A DNA stretch of 64,000 nt, from assembly GCF_004745945.1 (NCBI RefSeq), contig NZ_SRLE01000013.1:62001-126000 (forward strand). Reading direction: 5' to 3'. This document shows, in pieces, positions 43,373-54,621 of the stretch; within the stretch, counting starts at the first letter, position 1, and the number at the start of each line of letters is the position of its first letter. Both the position numbers and the translations under genes were made by a program. Source of the DNA: Mangrovimicrobium sediminis (GTDB lineage: Bacteria; Pseudomonadota; Gammaproteobacteria; Pseudomonadales; Halieaceae). A model generated the notes under the pieces. The model made no database searches and was not told the origin of the DNA. It saw only the letters and a list, made by a program, of their open reading frames with translations.

Positions 43373-46177
43373 ATGAGTGATTACAAAGAAACACTGAACC
43401 TCCCGCAGACCGCCTTCCCGATGAAGGCCAGCCTGGCGCAGCGCGAACCGCAGCGCCTCAAGCAGTGGCAGGAGGCCGACCTGTACGGCAAGATCCGCGC
43501 CGCGGCGGCGGGGCGCCCGAAATTCATCCTCCACGACGGCCCCCCCTACGCCAACGGCGACCTGCACGTGGGCCACGCGGTGAACAAGATCCTCAAGGAC
43601 ATCATCGTCAAGGCGCGCGGCCTGGACGGCTTCGACGCGCCCTACGTGCCGGGCTGGGACTGCCACGGCCTGCCCATCGAATTGAATGTCGAGAAGAAGG
43701 TCGGCAAGCCGGGGGTGAAGGTGACCCCCGCCGAGTTCCGCCAGAAGTGCCGCGAGTACGCCGCCGGCCAGGTCGACAAGCAGCGCACGGACTTCGTGCG
43801 CATGGGCGTGTTCGGCGACTGGGACAACCCCTACCTGACCATGAATTTCCGCTTCGAGGCGGATATCGTGCGCACGCTGGGGCGCATCGCCGCCAACGGT
43901 CACCTGCACAAGGGCTTCAAGCCGGTGCACTGGTGCATGGACTGCGGCTCCGCCCTGGCCGAGGCCGAGGTGGAGTACAAGGACAAGCAGTCCCCGGCGA
44001 TCGACGTGGCCTACGCCGCGCTGGACCCGGAGGCTGTCAACAAAGCCTGCGGCACCGACTACCCCGGCGAGATCGCCATCCCCATCTGGACCACCACGCC
44101 CTGGACCCTGCCGGCGAGCATGGCGGTGAGCCTGGCGCCGCAGCTGGAGTACGTGATGCTGGCCGGTGAGGGCCGCGCGCTGGTCGTCGCCGCCGAACTG
44201 GCCGAATCCTGCGCCAAACGCTACGGCCTCGGCGAGCCGGAGATTCTCGGCCGCTGCCTCGGCGCGGCCCTCGAAGGCCAGCTGCTGCAGCACCCCTTCC
44301 TGGAGCGCCAGGTGCCGGTGCTGCTGGGCGACCACGTCACCACCGACGCCGGTACCGGCGCCGTGCACACCGCCCCGGCCCACGGCCAGGAGGACTTCGC
44401 GGTGGGCAGCCAGTACGGCATCGAGGTGTACAACCCGGTGGGCGGCAACGGCGTGTTCCTGCCCGATACCGAATTCTTCGCCGGCCAGCACGTGATGAAG
44501 GCCAACCCGGAGATCATCGAATTGCTGCGCGAGCGCGGCGTGCTGCTGCACGACGAGGCCTACGAGCACTCCTACCCGCACTGCTGGCGCCACAAGACGC
44601 CGATCATCTTCCGCGCCACGCCGCAGTGGTTTGTCAGCATGCAGCAGAACGGCCTGCTGGACGCCGCCAAGGCCGCGGTCGAGGAGGTGCAGTGGGTGCC
44701 GGACTGGGGCAAGGCGCGCATCGACGCCATGCTGGAGAGCCGCCCGGACTGGTGTATCTCGCGCCAGCGCACCTGGGGCGTGCCGATCGCGCTGTTCGTG
44801 AACCGCGCCAGCGGCGAGCTGCACCCGCGCACCCAGGAACTGATGGAGCAGGTGGCCCTGCGTATCGAGGAGGCCGGCATCGACGCCTGGTTCGACCTCG
44901 ATCCGGCCGAGCTGCTGGGCGATGAGGCCGCCGATTACGAGAAGGTCACCGACACCCTCGACGTGTGGTTTGATTCCGGCGTCACCCACGCCTGCGTGCT
45001 GCGCCAGCGACCCGAACTGCAGGCCCCGGCGGACCTCTACCTGGAGGGCTCCGACCAGCACCGCGGCTGGTTCCAGTCCTCCCTGCTCACCGGCATCGGC
45101 GCCTACGGCGAGGCGCCGTACCGCGCCGTGCTCACCCACGGCTTCACCGTCGATGGCGAGGGGCGCAAGATGTCCAAGTCCATCGGCAACATCGTGCCCG
45201 CGGCCAAGGTGATGAAGGACCTCGGCGCGGACATCCTGCGCTTGTGGGTAGCGGCGGCGGACTTCCGCGGCGAGGTCGCGGTCTCCGACGAGATCTTCAA
45301 GCGCACCGCCGACGCCTACCGCCGCATCCGCAACACCGCGCGCTTCCTGCTCGCCAACCTCAACGGCTTCGAGCCGGCCCGCGACGCCCTGGCCTGGGAG
45401 GACATGCTCTCCCTGGACCGCTGGGCGGTGGACCGCGCCGCGGCCCTGCAGGAGGAGATCCAGCGCGACTACAGCGGCTGCCAGTTCCACCTCATCTACC
45501 ACAAGGTGCACAATTTCTGTGCCGGCGACCTCGGCGGCTTCTACCTCGACGTGATCAAGGACCGCCAGTACACCACCCGCGCGGATTCCGTGGCGCGGCG
45601 CTCGGCGCAAACCGCGCTGTACCTGATCGCCGAAGCCATGGTGCGCTGGATCGCGCCCATCCTCAGCTTCACCGCCGAGGAGATCTGGGAAAACCTGCCC
45701 GGTGAGCGCGGCGAGTCCGTGTTCCTGGAACTCTGGTACGCAGGCTTGCACAAGCTGTCCGGCGACGAGGCCATGGGCCGCGACTTCTGGCGGCAGATGA
45801 TCGCCGTGCGCGACGCCGTCAACAAGGCCATGGAAGAGCGCCGCGCGGCGGGTGAGCTGCGCGGATCGCTGGATGCGCAGGTGACCCTGTACGCGGCGCC
45901 CGAGTTGCACGCGCAACTGGCGGAGCTGGGCGAGGAGCTGCGCTTCGTGCTGATTACCTCCGCAGCCACCCTGCAGCCGCTGGGGGCCGCGCCGGAAGAC
46001 GCCGCTGCCAGTGGCATCGATGGCCTGCGTTTGCAGGTCTCGGCTTCGCAGGCGCCCAAGTGCGAGCGCTGCTGGCACCGCCGCGAGGACGTCGGCAGCA
46101 TCGCCGCGCATCCCACCCTGTGCGGGCGCTGCGTGGAGAACGTGGATGGCGACGGCGAGCCGCGGCACTTTGCCTGA
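43373..46177 (+). CDS. ileS: Isoleucyl-tRNA synthetase
   Basis: 934 residues (E. coli 938). The class I HIGH motif appears as HVGH (65-68) in [23 protein letters not shown] is near residue 598. The editing domain has [11 protein letters not shown] and [15 protein letters not shown]. The C-terminal zinc finger has [12 protein letters not shown] with a CGRC pair about 20 residues later, as in bacterial-type IleRS. It begins 8 bp after ribF. Confidence 0.98.
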   Translation: MSDYKETLNLPQTAFPMKASLAQREPQRLKQWQEADLYGKIRAAAAGRPKFILHDGPPYANGDLHVGHAVNKILKDIIVKARGLDGFDAPYVPGWDCHGLPIELNVEKKVGKPGVKVTPAEFRQKCREYAAGQVDKQRTDFVRMGVFGDWDNPYLTMNFRFEADIVRTLGRIAANGHLHKGFKPVHWCMDCGSALAEAEVEYKDKQSPAIDVAYAALDPEAVNKACGTDYPGEIAIPIWTTTPWTLPASMAVSLAPQLEYVMLAGEGRALVVAAELAESCAKRYGLGEPEILGRCLGAALEGQLLQHPFLERQVPVLLGDHVTTDAGTGAVHTAPAHGQEDFAVGSQYGIEVYNPVGGNGVFLPDTEFFAGQHVMKANPEIIELLRERGVLLHDEAYEHSYPHCWRHKTPIIFRATPQWFVSMQQNGLLDAAKAAVEEVQWVPDWGKARIDAMLESRPDWCISRQRTWGVPIALFVNRASGELHPRTQELMEQVALRIEEAGIDAWFDLDPAELLGDEAADYEKVTDTLDVWFDSGVTHACVLRQRPELQAPADLYLEGSDQHRGWFQSSLLTGIGAYGEAPYRAVLTHGFTVDGEGRKMSKSIGNIVPAAKVMKDLGADILRLWVAAADFRGEVAVSDEIFKRTADAYRRIRNTARFLLANLNGFEPARDALAWEDMLSLDRWAVDRAAALQEEIQRDYSGCQFHLIYHKVHNFCAGDLGGFYLDVIKDRQYTTRADSVARRSAQTALYLIAEAMVRWIAPILSFTAEEIWENLPGERGESVFLELWYAGLHKLSGDEAMGRDFWRQMIAVRDAVNKAMEERRAAGELRGSLDAQVTLYAAPELHAQLAELGEELRFVLITSAATLQPLGAAPEDAAASGIDGLRLQVSASQAPKCERCWHRREDVGSIAAHPTLCGRCVENVDGDGEPRHFA

Positions 46178-46196
46178 TTTCGCGGGGCCTGATGCA

Positions 46197-46673
46197 TTGA
46201 AAGCGTTCCGCTGGTACGCACTGGCGCTGATCGTCGTGGCGGCCGACCTTTACACCAAGCAGCTGGCCAGTACCCTGCTGCAGTACGCTCGGCCACAACC
46301 GGTGTTTTTCTGGTTCGACCTGACCCTGCACCATAATGAGGGCGCCGCCTTCAGTTTCCTCAGTGGCGCCGGCGGCTGGCAGCGCTGGCTGTTCACCGCT
46401 ATCGCCGTGGCCATGAGCGTGTTCATCGGCGGTTGGATCTGGGTAGGGCGGCGCGCTCACTGGCTGCTGGGCCTGGGCCTGGGCTTGATTCTCGGCGGCG
46501 CCCTCGGCAACCTGTACGACAGGCTGACGCTGGGCTACGTGGTCGATTTCATCTCCGTGCACTGGCGCGGATGGTACTTCCCGACCTTCAACCTGGCCGA
46601 CTCGGCGATTACCGTCGGCGCTGCCTGCCTGTTACTCGATAGCGTCCTCCAACGGGGACGGGAGCAAGCATGA
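46197..46673 (+). CDS. lspA: Lipoprotein signal peptidase II
   Basis: 158 residues with four membrane segments. It cleaves prolipoprotein signal peptides at the lipid-modified Cys. The family motifs are [10 protein letters not shown] at the first helix, [21 protein letters not shown], and the catalytic Asp pair in YVVDF and NLADS. The start is uncertain: TTG at 46197 has GGGG nine bases upstream and gives an N-terminus like other LspA; a TTG at 46170 inside ileS is possible. Overlaps fkpB by ATGA. Its product acts on the lipoproteins noted here (LolB, BamD). Confidence 0.92.
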   Translation: MKAFRWYALALIVVAADLYTKQLASTLLQYARPQPVFFWFDLTLHHNEGAAFSFLSGAGGWQRWLFTAIAVAMSVFIGGWIWVGRRAHWLLGLGLGLILGGALGNLYDRLTLGYVVDFISVHWRGWYFPTFNLADSAITVGAACLLLDSVLQRGREQA

Positions 46674-47125
46674 TCGAAAACAGCGTACCCGTATCCGAGG
46701 GTACCCGTGTCTTCCTCAATTTTTCCGTGAGCCTGGACGACGGCTCGGAAGTGGATTCCAACTTCGGCGGCGAGGCGGTGGATTTCGCCGTGGGCGACGG
46801 TTCACTGCTGCCCGGTTTCGAGCGCCTGCTGTTCGGCATGACCGCCGGCCAGCGCCAGTTGTTCACTGTGCCGCCGGAGGATGCCTTCGGCCAGCCCAAC
46901 GAGAACAACGTGCAGCGCATCGACCGCGAGCACTTCGACCCGGACGCCGAGCTGAGCCTGGGCCTGGTGTTCTCCTTCGCCGACGCCAGCGGCGGCGAGG
47001 TGCCCGGGGTGGTGGTCGGATTCGACGACGACGAGGTCACGGTGGATTTCAACCATCCCCTGGCCGGGCGCACGATACTGTTCGACGTGCTGGTACACCG
47101 CGTGGAACCGCTGGAACTGCACTGA
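46670..47125 (+). CDS. fkpB: FKBP-type peptidyl-prolyl isomerase (FkpB/SlpA)
   Basis: 151 residues. SlyD-like FKBP organisation: an N-terminal FKBP strand ([17 protein letters not shown]), [20 protein letters not shown], then an inserted IF chaperone flap ([19 protein letters not shown] to [19 protein letters not shown]). It ends with the FKBP strand [12 protein letters not shown]. No metal-binding His tail, so FkpB rather than SlyD. It overlaps lspA by ATGA and ispH by one base. Confidence 0.93.
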   Translation: MIENSVPVSEGTRVFLNFSVSLDDGSEVDSNFGGEAVDFAVGDGSLLPGFERLLFGMTAGQRQLFTVPPEDAFGQPNENNVQRIDREHFDPDAELSLGLVFSFADASGGEVPGVVVGFDDDEVTVDFNHPLAGRTILFDVLVHRVEPLELH

Positions 47126-48075
47126 TGGAAATCCAGCTGGCCAACCCGCGCGGCTTCTGCGCCGGCGTCGACCGCGCCATCGATATCGTCAACCGCGCGC
47201 TGGAGGTGTTCGGTGCACCCATCTATGTGCGCCACGAGGTCGTGCATAACAAGTTCGTGGTCGAGGACCTGCGCTCGCGCGGGGCGGTGTTCGTCGATGA
47301 GCTGGAAGAGGTGCCCGACGACTGCATCGTGATTTTCAGTGCTCACGGCGTCTCCCAGGCTGTGCGCATCGAGGCCGATCGCCGCCACTTGCGCGTGTTC
47401 GACGCCACTTGCCCGCTGGTGACCAAGGTGCATATCGAGGTGGCGCGCTTCAGCGCCGAGGGGCGTGAGTGCGTGCTCATCGGCCACGCCGGCCACCCGG
47501 AGGTCGAGGGCACCATGGGCCAGTACGACCACAGCGCCGGCGGCGACATCTACCTGGTGGAGGACGAGGCCCAGGCCGCCGCCCTGCAGGTGCGCCAGCC
47601 CGAGCGCTTGTGCTATGTCACCCAGACCACGCTGTCCATGGATGATACCGCGCGGGTCATCGATACCCTGCGCGCGCGCTTCCCGCAGATCGAGGGGCCG
47701 CGCAAGGACGATATCTGCTACGCCACCCAGAACCGCCAGGACGCGGTCAAGCAGCTGGCCGCCAATTGCGACCTGGTACTGGTGGTGGGGTCGCCCAACT
47801 CCTCGAACTCCAACCGCTTGCGCGAGCTGGCTGAACGCATGGGGGCCGATGCCCACCTGCTCGACGGTGCCGCCGATATCGACCCGGCCTGGCTAGTGGG
47901 CAAGCGGCGCATCGGGGTGACCGCCGGGGCTTCCGCGCCCGAGGTGCTGGTGCAGGAGGTGGTTGCAGGCTTGCGCGCGCTGGGCGCGGATGCGCCGCTG
48001 GAGGTCGCCGGGCGGCCGGAAAACGTCACCTTCTCGCTGCCGCGCGAATTGCGTATCGAGGCCCGCGAAATCTGA
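47125..48075 (+). CDS. ispH: 4-hydroxy-3-methylbut-2-enyl diphosphate reductase
   Basis: 316 residues, same length as E. coli IspH. It makes IPP and DMAPP, the last MEP-pathway step. [4Fe-4S] ligands are Cys12 (PRGFCAGVD), Cys96 (DATCPLV) and Cys198 ([11 protein letters not shown]). His41 and His74 are in HEVVHNK and SAHGVS; the proton-relay Glu127 is in [10 protein letters not shown]. Completes a pathway whose ispE is at 5-6 kb. A 209-bp gap follows. Confidence 0.97.
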   Translation: MEIQLANPRGFCAGVDRAIDIVNRALEVFGAPIYVRHEVVHNKFVVEDLRSRGAVFVDELEEVPDDCIVIFSAHGVSQAVRIEADRRHLRVFDATCPLVTKVHIEVARFSAEGRECVLIGHAGHPEVEGTMGQYDHSAGGDIYLVEDEAQAAALQVRQPERLCYVTQTTLSMDDTARVIDTLRARFPQIEGPRKDDICYATQNRQDAVKQLAANCDLVLVVGSPNSSNSNRLRELAERMGADAHLLDGAADIDPAWLVGKRRIGVTAGASAPEVLVQEVVAGLRALGADAPLEVAGRPENVTFSLPRELRIEAREI

Positions 48076-48284
48076 GCTCCGCTGTCACCCGGTTGCGGGG
48101 CGCCTCCAGCGCGCGACGCTGATTCCGGGGTCGATCACCAGTTTCCCCACTGGTGGTCGCATTCCCCCGCTGACGATCATTTCCGGCACCTCGCCGCGTC
48201 ATTTCCCGCCAGAATCGGCCCGATCAGGGCATTCCCTCGCGCCGCGCCCCCGGCCCGCTATGCTGCGCGCAGGAGGGACGATCC

Positions 48285-48839
48285 ATGGACGGAGCGCGTT
48301 GCCCCCGGGGCTTTACCCTGGTCGAACTGCTGGTGGTACTCGCCGTGCTGGGCATCCTGCTCGGCGCGGCCCTGCCCGGTTTCGAGCAGATTGGCGAGGC
48401 GTCGCGCATGCGCAGCGCCGTGCAGCACCTGCTGCTGGATGTCATGTTCACGCGCAACCAGGCGATCAAGCGCAATGTCCCGGCGATTCTCTGCCCCTCT
48501 CGGCATGCCGCCGGTGGCGAGCGCAGCTGCGAGGGGGCGTATCGCGACGGCTGGCTGGTGTTCGCCGACCTCGACCACGACCGCGAGCTGGACCCCAACG
48601 AGCCCCTGCTGCGGCTGGCTGCAGCGCTGCCAGACAGCCTGCGGGTGACCAACCGCGCCGCCACCCGCACGGCGGACGAGCGTATCGCCTACCTGCCGGA
48701 CGGCACCTCGCGGCGCAATCTCACGCTGATGATCTGCTCGCAGCTGCGACCGGAACTGGAATCGCGCGCCCTGGTGCTCAACCGCGTGGGGCGGCCGCGG
48801 GTGGCGCGCGGCTGGGGGGAATGCCCGCCGTCGGGATAG
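48285..48839 (+). CDS. fimT: GspH/FimT-family minor pseudopilin
   Basis: 184 residues. A class III prepilin signal (MDGARCPRG, cleaved before FTLVELLVVLAVLGIL) carries Glu5 of the mature protein. The GspH C-terminal region (AVQHLLLDVMFTRNQAIKRN, CEGAYRDGWLVFADLDHDRELDP, LPDGTSRRN) is typical of FimT/FimU. These pilins prime type IV pilus assembly or DNA uptake. AGGAGG eight bases upstream supports the ATG. It is convergent with pilR, 38 bp away, and separate from the minor-pilin operon at 60-64 kb. Confidence 0.88.
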   Translation: MDGARCPRGFTLVELLVVLAVLGILLGAALPGFEQIGEASRMRSAVQHLLLDVMFTRNQAIKRNVPAILCPSRHAAGGERSCEGAYRDGWLVFADLDHDRELDPNEPLLRLAAALPDSLRVTNRAATRTADERIAYLPDGTSRRNLTLMICSQLRPELESRALVLNRVGRPRVARGWGECPPSG

Positions 48840-48877
48840 ACGGCCGGGGCCGGGAAGTCGGGTGGCCCGGCGCGGGC

Positions 48878-50263
<1,386 letters not shown>

Positions 50264-51880
50264 TCAGATGGTTCTCTGGCTCAGGGCGATGCGGAAACAG
50301 CTCTCGCCCTGTTCGGTGGGGCGGTAGCTGAGGTCTGCATTGTTGATTTCACATAATTCCTTGCACAGGAACAAGCCCATGCCGCTGCCCTCGGAAACGG
50401 TGGTGAAAAACGGCTCGAACAGTTTGGCGCGGTCCGCCGGGGCCACGCCGGCACCGTTGTCGATGACGTTGATCGAGCAGGCCTGGGCGACGAAATCGAG
50501 CTCCACCACGATGCGTGCGCTCTCCGTGCCGCCCGCCATGCCGCTGTGGCGCAGCGCGTTGTTCAGCAGGTTGGTCATCACCCGGCCCAGGTTCTCCGGG
50601 TCGAACTCGATGATCAGCTCCTTGTAGCGGCAGTCCACGGTGATGTCCGCGGGCCGGTTGAGGCCCTGCAGGTACTCGCGCACGTAGCTCTCCAGCCACT
50701 GGTCGAGCTCCAGGTACTCGGGCTTGGGCGGTTCGCGGCGGGAGATCTGCATGACGCTCTCTACGATCTGGTTCACCCGCTCGCTGTGGTTCTGGATGAT
50801 CTGCGCCATGCGCTGGTCGCTGTCGCTGAGCTCCTCCGACTCCAGCAGCAGTTGCGCCGCGTGGCTGATGGCGCCCAGCGGGTTGCGGATTTCGTGGGCG
50901 ATGCTTGCGGTCAGGCGGCCCAGGGAGTTGAGCTTGAGCGATTGCGCGTACTGGGTGACCGGCGTGTAGTCCTCGATGAAGACCAGCGAGTCGTGGCTGT
51001 TGCTCGGCTGCAGTTCGCGGAAGTGGGCGATGATCGAGGGCGAGTCCTCCTGCACGCGAAACGGCCGCGCGCGGTGGTGACCGTTGTCCTGCCACTGTTC
51101 GAACTGGTCGGCCAGTTCCGTGCAGTAGTCCGCCAGCAGCCGGCCCTGGTCCATGAACGCCGGACGGTCCGGGACCAGCAGCTTGGAGGCCGCCTTGTTC
51201 ATCACGCGCACGAAGCCCTCGTCGTTGACCAGCAGGATGCCGGTGTCCATGTGCTGCACGATCTGCTCGTTCAGGCGCTGCAGGTCATACAGGTCGCTGG
51301 CCCGGGTGCGCGCCAGCTCCTCGGCGCGGCTCAGGCGCTGCACCACCACCTGCACCATCAGCGAGACCAGGAACACCAGCGCGCCGAGCAGCCCCGCGGG
51401 GAACAGCGAGCGCACCTCGCGGATACCCTCGGCGATAAACCACACGGTGTCGCCGAGCAGGGCGAGCGCGGAGAGGGCGGCAATCAGCGTCGCCAGCGTG
51501 CGATTGCTGAGCAGCACCGCGCTGGCGGCAACGGTGATCACCAGCAGCACCGGGATGCCGCTGATCACACCGCCGCTGGCGTGGGACATCAGGCTGATGG
51601 CGACGATGTCGGTGGCGAAGATCGCGACCAGGATGCGCGGCCCGACGCTGCGCCCGAGGAACGCGACCAGCGGGACGTTGGTGGCCAGGTAGAGCACGGA
51701 GACCCAGATATACAGCTCCGGGTACAGGATGCCGACGAATTGCCGGGTATTGGGGCTGACCAGCATGATCAGCAGCACCAGCGAGACCAGCGCGCGGTAG
51801 GCCACGTAGATGCGGAAGGGCGCGAGACTGTGCGCGCCGGAGGACCTGCTGGGCCTGGTGAGAATGGCTGGGCGGTTCAC
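50264..51880 (-). CDS. pilS: Sensor histidine kinase PilS
   Basis: 538 residues. About six N-terminal membrane helices (VLLIMLVSPN, ILVAIFATDIVAISLM, AGLLGALVFLVSLMVQVVV), then a PAS-like domain (about 205-300). The kinase core has the phospho-acceptor in SIAHEIRNPLGAISHAAQLL (near residue 325), the N-box NLLNNALRHS and G-box DNGAGV and GSGMGLFL. PilS phosphorylates PilR, which is encoded with no gap downstream. Divergent from nadE. Confidence 0.95.
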   Translation of the reverse strand: MNRPAILTRPSRSSGAHSLAPFRIYVAYRALVSLVLLIMLVSPNTRQFVGILYPELYIWVSVLYLATNVPLVAFLGRSVGPRILVAIFATDIVAISLMSHASGGVISGIPVLLVITVAASAVLLSNRTLATLIAALSALALLGDTVWFIAEGIREVRSLFPAGLLGALVFLVSLMVQVVVQRLSRAEELARTRASDLYDLQRLNEQIVQHMDTGILLVNDEGFVRVMNKAASKLLVPDRPAFMDQGRLLADYCTELADQFEQWQDNGHHRARPFRVQEDSPSIIAHFRELQPSNSHDSLVFIEDYTPVTQYAQSLKLNSLGRLTASIAHEIRNPLGAISHAAQLLLESEELSDSDQRMAQIIQNHSERVNQIVESVMQISRREPPKPEYLELDQWLESYVREYLQGLNRPADITVDCRYKELIIEFDPENLGRVMTNLLNNALRHSGMAGGTESARIVVELDFVAQACSINVIDNGAGVAPADRAKLFEPFFTTVSEGSGMGLFLCKELCEINNADLSYRPTEQGESCFRIALSQRTI

Positions 51881-52012
51881 GGTGGCTCGAAGCCTGTTAT
51901 CTTTGCTGGCGAATCAATGTCCAGTGTATCAGGCATGACCCCAATTCGGGCTGGCCTGCGGCGCAAGTTTTGCGGAAAATAGCGCTCCCCGAAAGCTATC
52001 CCGAGCCGTGTT

Positions 52013-53644
52013 ATGGCAAGCCTGGACATTCTCTGTGCGCAAATGAATACGCTGGTCGGCGATTTCGACGGCAACACCGAGCGCGTCATCGACATCGTCC
52101 AGCGCGCCTGCTCGGCGCGGCCCGAGCCGGTGGTGGTGTTCCCCGAACTCACCCTGTGCGGCTACCCGCCGGAAGACCTGCTGCTGCGCCCCAGCGTCGG
52201 GTTGCGCGTGGAGCGCGCGCTCACCTGCCTGCTCGCCGAACTGCCCGGTGAGGCCTGGGTTCTGATCGGCTACCCCCGTCGTGAAGGCCGCGCGTTGTAC
52301 AACGTCGCCGGGGTCCTGCACGACGGGCGTATTATCGCCGAGTATCGCAAGCAACTGCTGCCCAACTACCAGGTGTTCGACGAAAAACGCTATTTCACCC
52401 CGGGCACCGAACCCTGCGTGGTGGAAATTGGCGGCGTACGTGTGGGGGTCACTATCTGCGAGGACATCTGGGAGCCGGAGCCGGCGGCGCAATCCGCGGA
52501 TGCCGGCGCCGAGCTGCTGCTCAATCTCAACGCCTCCCCCTACCACCGCGGCAAGCGCGGCGAGCGCTGGGCGCTGGTGCGCGAGCGTGCGCGGCAGTCG
52601 GACCTGCCGGTGGTCTACGTCAACCAGGTCGGCGGCCAGGACGAACTGGTCTTCGACGGCGGCTCCTTCGCGGTCACCGCGGACGGCGATATCGCGGCCG
52701 CCGCGCCCAACTTCGAGGAAGGCGAATATTGGCTGAGCTTCGACGCCGGGGATCGGCGGAACCCCTTCAGCGGCCTGGCCATCGCCGAGCCTCTGGACGA
52801 ACTGGAGGCGGTATGGCGCGCCCTGGTGTTGGGCGTGCGCGACTACGTCAACAAGAACGGCTTCAAGGGCGTGGTGCTGGGCCTGTCCGGCGGTATCGAC
52901 TCGGCCCTGACCCTCGCTGTCGCGGTCGACGCCCTCGGCGCGGAGCGCGTCGAGGCGGTGATGATGCCGTTTCGCTATACGGCGCAGATGAGCGTGGAGG
53001 ACGCGGCGGAGCAATCCCGCGTGCTCGGCGTGCGCCACTCGGTGATCTCCATCGAGCCGATCTACGACAGCTTCATGGCGGCCCTGGCGGACGAATTCGC
53101 CGGCACCGCTGTGGATACCACGGAGGAGAACCTGCAGGCGCGCTGTCGCGGCGTACTGCTCATGTCGATCTCCAACAAGAAGCGCTACCTGGTGCTCACC
53201 ACGGGCAACAAGAGCGAGATGGCGGTGGGCTATTCGACGCTCTACGGCGACATGGCGGGCGGTTTCGACCCGATCAAGGACGTGCCCAAGACGCTGGTCT
53301 ACCAGCTCAGCCGCTACCGCAACACCCTGGGTCCGTGCATCCCGCAGCGGGTGATCGACCGGCCACCTTCGGCGGAACTCGCGCCGGACCAGAAGGACGA
53401 GGACAGCCTGCCGCCCTACGATGTGCTCGATCGTATCCTTGAGTTGTATGTCGAGGAGGATATGAGCGCGGAGGCGATTATCGCCACGGGTATCGAGCGT
53501 GAGGCTGTGCTCCGGGTGGTTCGACTGGTCGATATCAACGAGTACAAGCGGCGGCAGGCGCCGGTGGGGGTGCGCATCACCAAGCGCGGGTTCGGGCGCG
53601 ATCGGCGCTACCCCATCACCTCTGGGTGGCGGATCGGGGAATAG
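52013..53644 (+). CDS. nadE: Glutamine-dependent NAD+ synthetase
   Basis: 543 residues. An N-terminal nitrilase-type glutaminase has the Glu45-Lys113-Cys149 triad (FPELTLCGYPPEDL, EYRKQLLPNY, TICEDIWEP). A C-terminal ATP pyrophosphatase synthetase has GLSGGIDSAL (from about 289) and TTGNKSEMAVGYSTLYGDMAGG. It amidates deamido-NAD+ using glutamine. Followed directly by repeat island 3. Confidence 0.96.
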   Translation: MASLDILCAQMNTLVGDFDGNTERVIDIVQRACSARPEPVVVFPELTLCGYPPEDLLLRPSVGLRVERALTCLLAELPGEAWVLIGYPRREGRALYNVAGVLHDGRIIAEYRKQLLPNYQVFDEKRYFTPGTEPCVVEIGGVRVGVTICEDIWEPEPAAQSADAGAELLLNLNASPYHRGKRGERWALVRERARQSDLPVVYVNQVGGQDELVFDGGSFAVTADGDIAAAAPNFEEGEYWLSFDAGDRRNPFSGLAIAEPLDELEAVWRALVLGVRDYVNKNGFKGVVLGLSGGIDSALTLAVAVDALGAERVEAVMMPFRYTAQMSVEDAAEQSRVLGVRHSVISIEPIYDSFMAALADEFAGTAVDTTEENLQARCRGVLLMSISNKKRYLVLTTGNKSEMAVGYSTLYGDMAGGFDPIKDVPKTLVYQLSRYRNTLGPCIPQRVIDRPPSAELAPDQKDEDSLPPYDVLDRILELYVEEDMSAEAIIATGIEREAVLRVVRLVDINEYKRRQAPVGVRITKRGFGRDRRYPITSGWRIGE

Positions 53645-53660
53645 CCGGTTTCTCGACTTG

Positions 53661-53872
53661 CCGGTTCTGGCGCCGTAGCACCGCCTGTGAAACGGTCACA
53701 GGCTCCGCCAAGTTGCGGGCTGCTGGGGAGAGGGTATTACCCGCCGGTTCCGGCGCCGTAGCACCCCCGGCGAAACGGCCACAGGCTCCGCCAAGTTGCG
53801 GGCTGCTGGGGAGAGGGTATTACCCGCCGGTTCCGGCGCCGTAGCACCCCCGGCGAAACGGCCACAAGCTCC
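53661..53872 (+). repeat. 83-bp tandem repeat, two and a half units
   Basis: Units begin with CCGGTTC at 53661, 53744 and 53827, a constant 83-bp period. Units 1 and 2 share the stretch GCTCCGCCAAGTTGCGGGC exactly. Unit 3 breaks off after GCTCCGCC, where the nested hairpin interior begins. Confidence 0.93.
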
Positions 53873-54021
53873 GCCGCGTTTGCGGGCCGCTGCGGAACTC
53901 GAGCATTTTTCGCTGCGCGAAAAATGCTCTCAGACAGTCCTCGCGGAAAGCCCCCGCAAACGCGGCTACGCAAAAAGCGGTGGCCTGATTGTTTCGCCGG
54001 GGGTGCTACGGCACCGGAACC
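53829..54021. repeat. Nested long hairpin
   Basis: Outer arms 53829-53859 and 53991-54021 pair over 31 bp with one mismatch, ending internally in GAAAC and GTTTC. Inside, GGCCAC pairs with GTGGCC (53860-53865, 53980-53985). Then a perfect 14-bp stem (53873-53886 with 53953-53966) and an apical 13-bp stem with a 3-nt loop (53901-53929). The left arm belongs to the third 83-bp unit. Confidence 0.9.
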
Positions 54022-54120
54022 TACCTTTTGATATATCCCCGGCTGTTTCTGGGCTTTCGCCCGATCCTTTGATTGCAAACCTGAGACTGAAGGCCCGAGG
54101 CCCGAGGCTCGACAGCCGAG

Positions 54121-54198
54121 AGCCAAAGCCAAAGCCAAAGCCGAAGCCGAAGCCGAAGCCTGGAGCCTGGAGCCTGGAGCCTGGAGCCTGGAGCCTGG
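54121..54198 (+). repeat. Compound microsatellite
   Basis: Three AGCCAA units, then three AGCCGA units, then six AGCCTGG units, without interruption. The shared AGCC suggests slippage from one ancestral unit. Confidence 0.95.
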
Positions 54199-54344
54199 AG
54201 CCGAGGGCCGGGAGACAAGCCAAGCCAAGCCGAGCCGAAACCGTGGATCGCAGACTGCGAACTCAAGCCTGCAATCCAGAAGCCGCAACCCTGAGCGATA
54301 GCCGCCCGCCCTCCGGATGTCAGCGTTGTACCGACTGGAAGGGA

Positions 54345-54452
54345 TGGAAGCCGCTACGGGCCCGCCGAAAACGTCCGGGGCCATGGATGGCCCCGGCCGA
54401 GCTGCCATGGACGGCGCTTTTGCGATTTTCGGCGGGCCCGTAGCGGCTGCCA
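54345..54452 (+). repeat. Variable-arm hairpin family, copy E
   Basis: Arms 54345-54372 and 54425-54452 pair over 28 bp with two mismatches. The 52-nt core (54373-54424) carries CCGGGGCC and GGCCCCGG, which lengthen the first small hairpin to a perfect 10-bp stem. Like copy C it has ATGGAC in the second small hairpin. Confidence 0.94.
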
Positions 54453-54460
54453 GCCCGGCG

Positions 54461-54621
54461 GGAATACGACCCACCACGACTCGGAAGTACGACCCACCAC
54501 GACTCGGGGACCCACCACGACTCGGGAATCCGACCCACCACGACTCGGGAATACGACCCACCACGATTCGGGAATACGACCCACCACGACTCAGGAAATC
54601 GACGCACCGCGGTTCAGCAAC
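54461..54621 (+). repeat. 23-bp minisatellite, about seven units
   Basis: The unit is approximately GGGAATACGACCCACCACGA plus CTC. Unit three has a 6-bp internal deletion, and the last unit is degenerate (ACGCACCGCGGTTC). Confidence 0.88.

Noticed and set aside
48136-48155. Hairpin CACCAGT-TTCCCC-ACTGGTG after ispH as a terminator
   Set aside because: A 7-bp perfect stem but no T-run; function cannot be supported.
48076-48284. Sigma54 promoter upstream of the FimT-like gene
   Set aside because: No GG-N10-GC element with the expected TGGCAC/TTGC sequence was found in the 209-bp gap.
53737-54564. A 275-codon minus-strand frame through island 3
   Set aside because: It runs through tandem repeats, microsatellites and both hairpins; the composition is repetitive Pro/Ser/Arg/Gly. 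No credible start or domain.
54461-54621. CRISPR-like array of about seven 23-bp units
   Set aside because: Units are contiguous with no spacers; it is a minisatellite.
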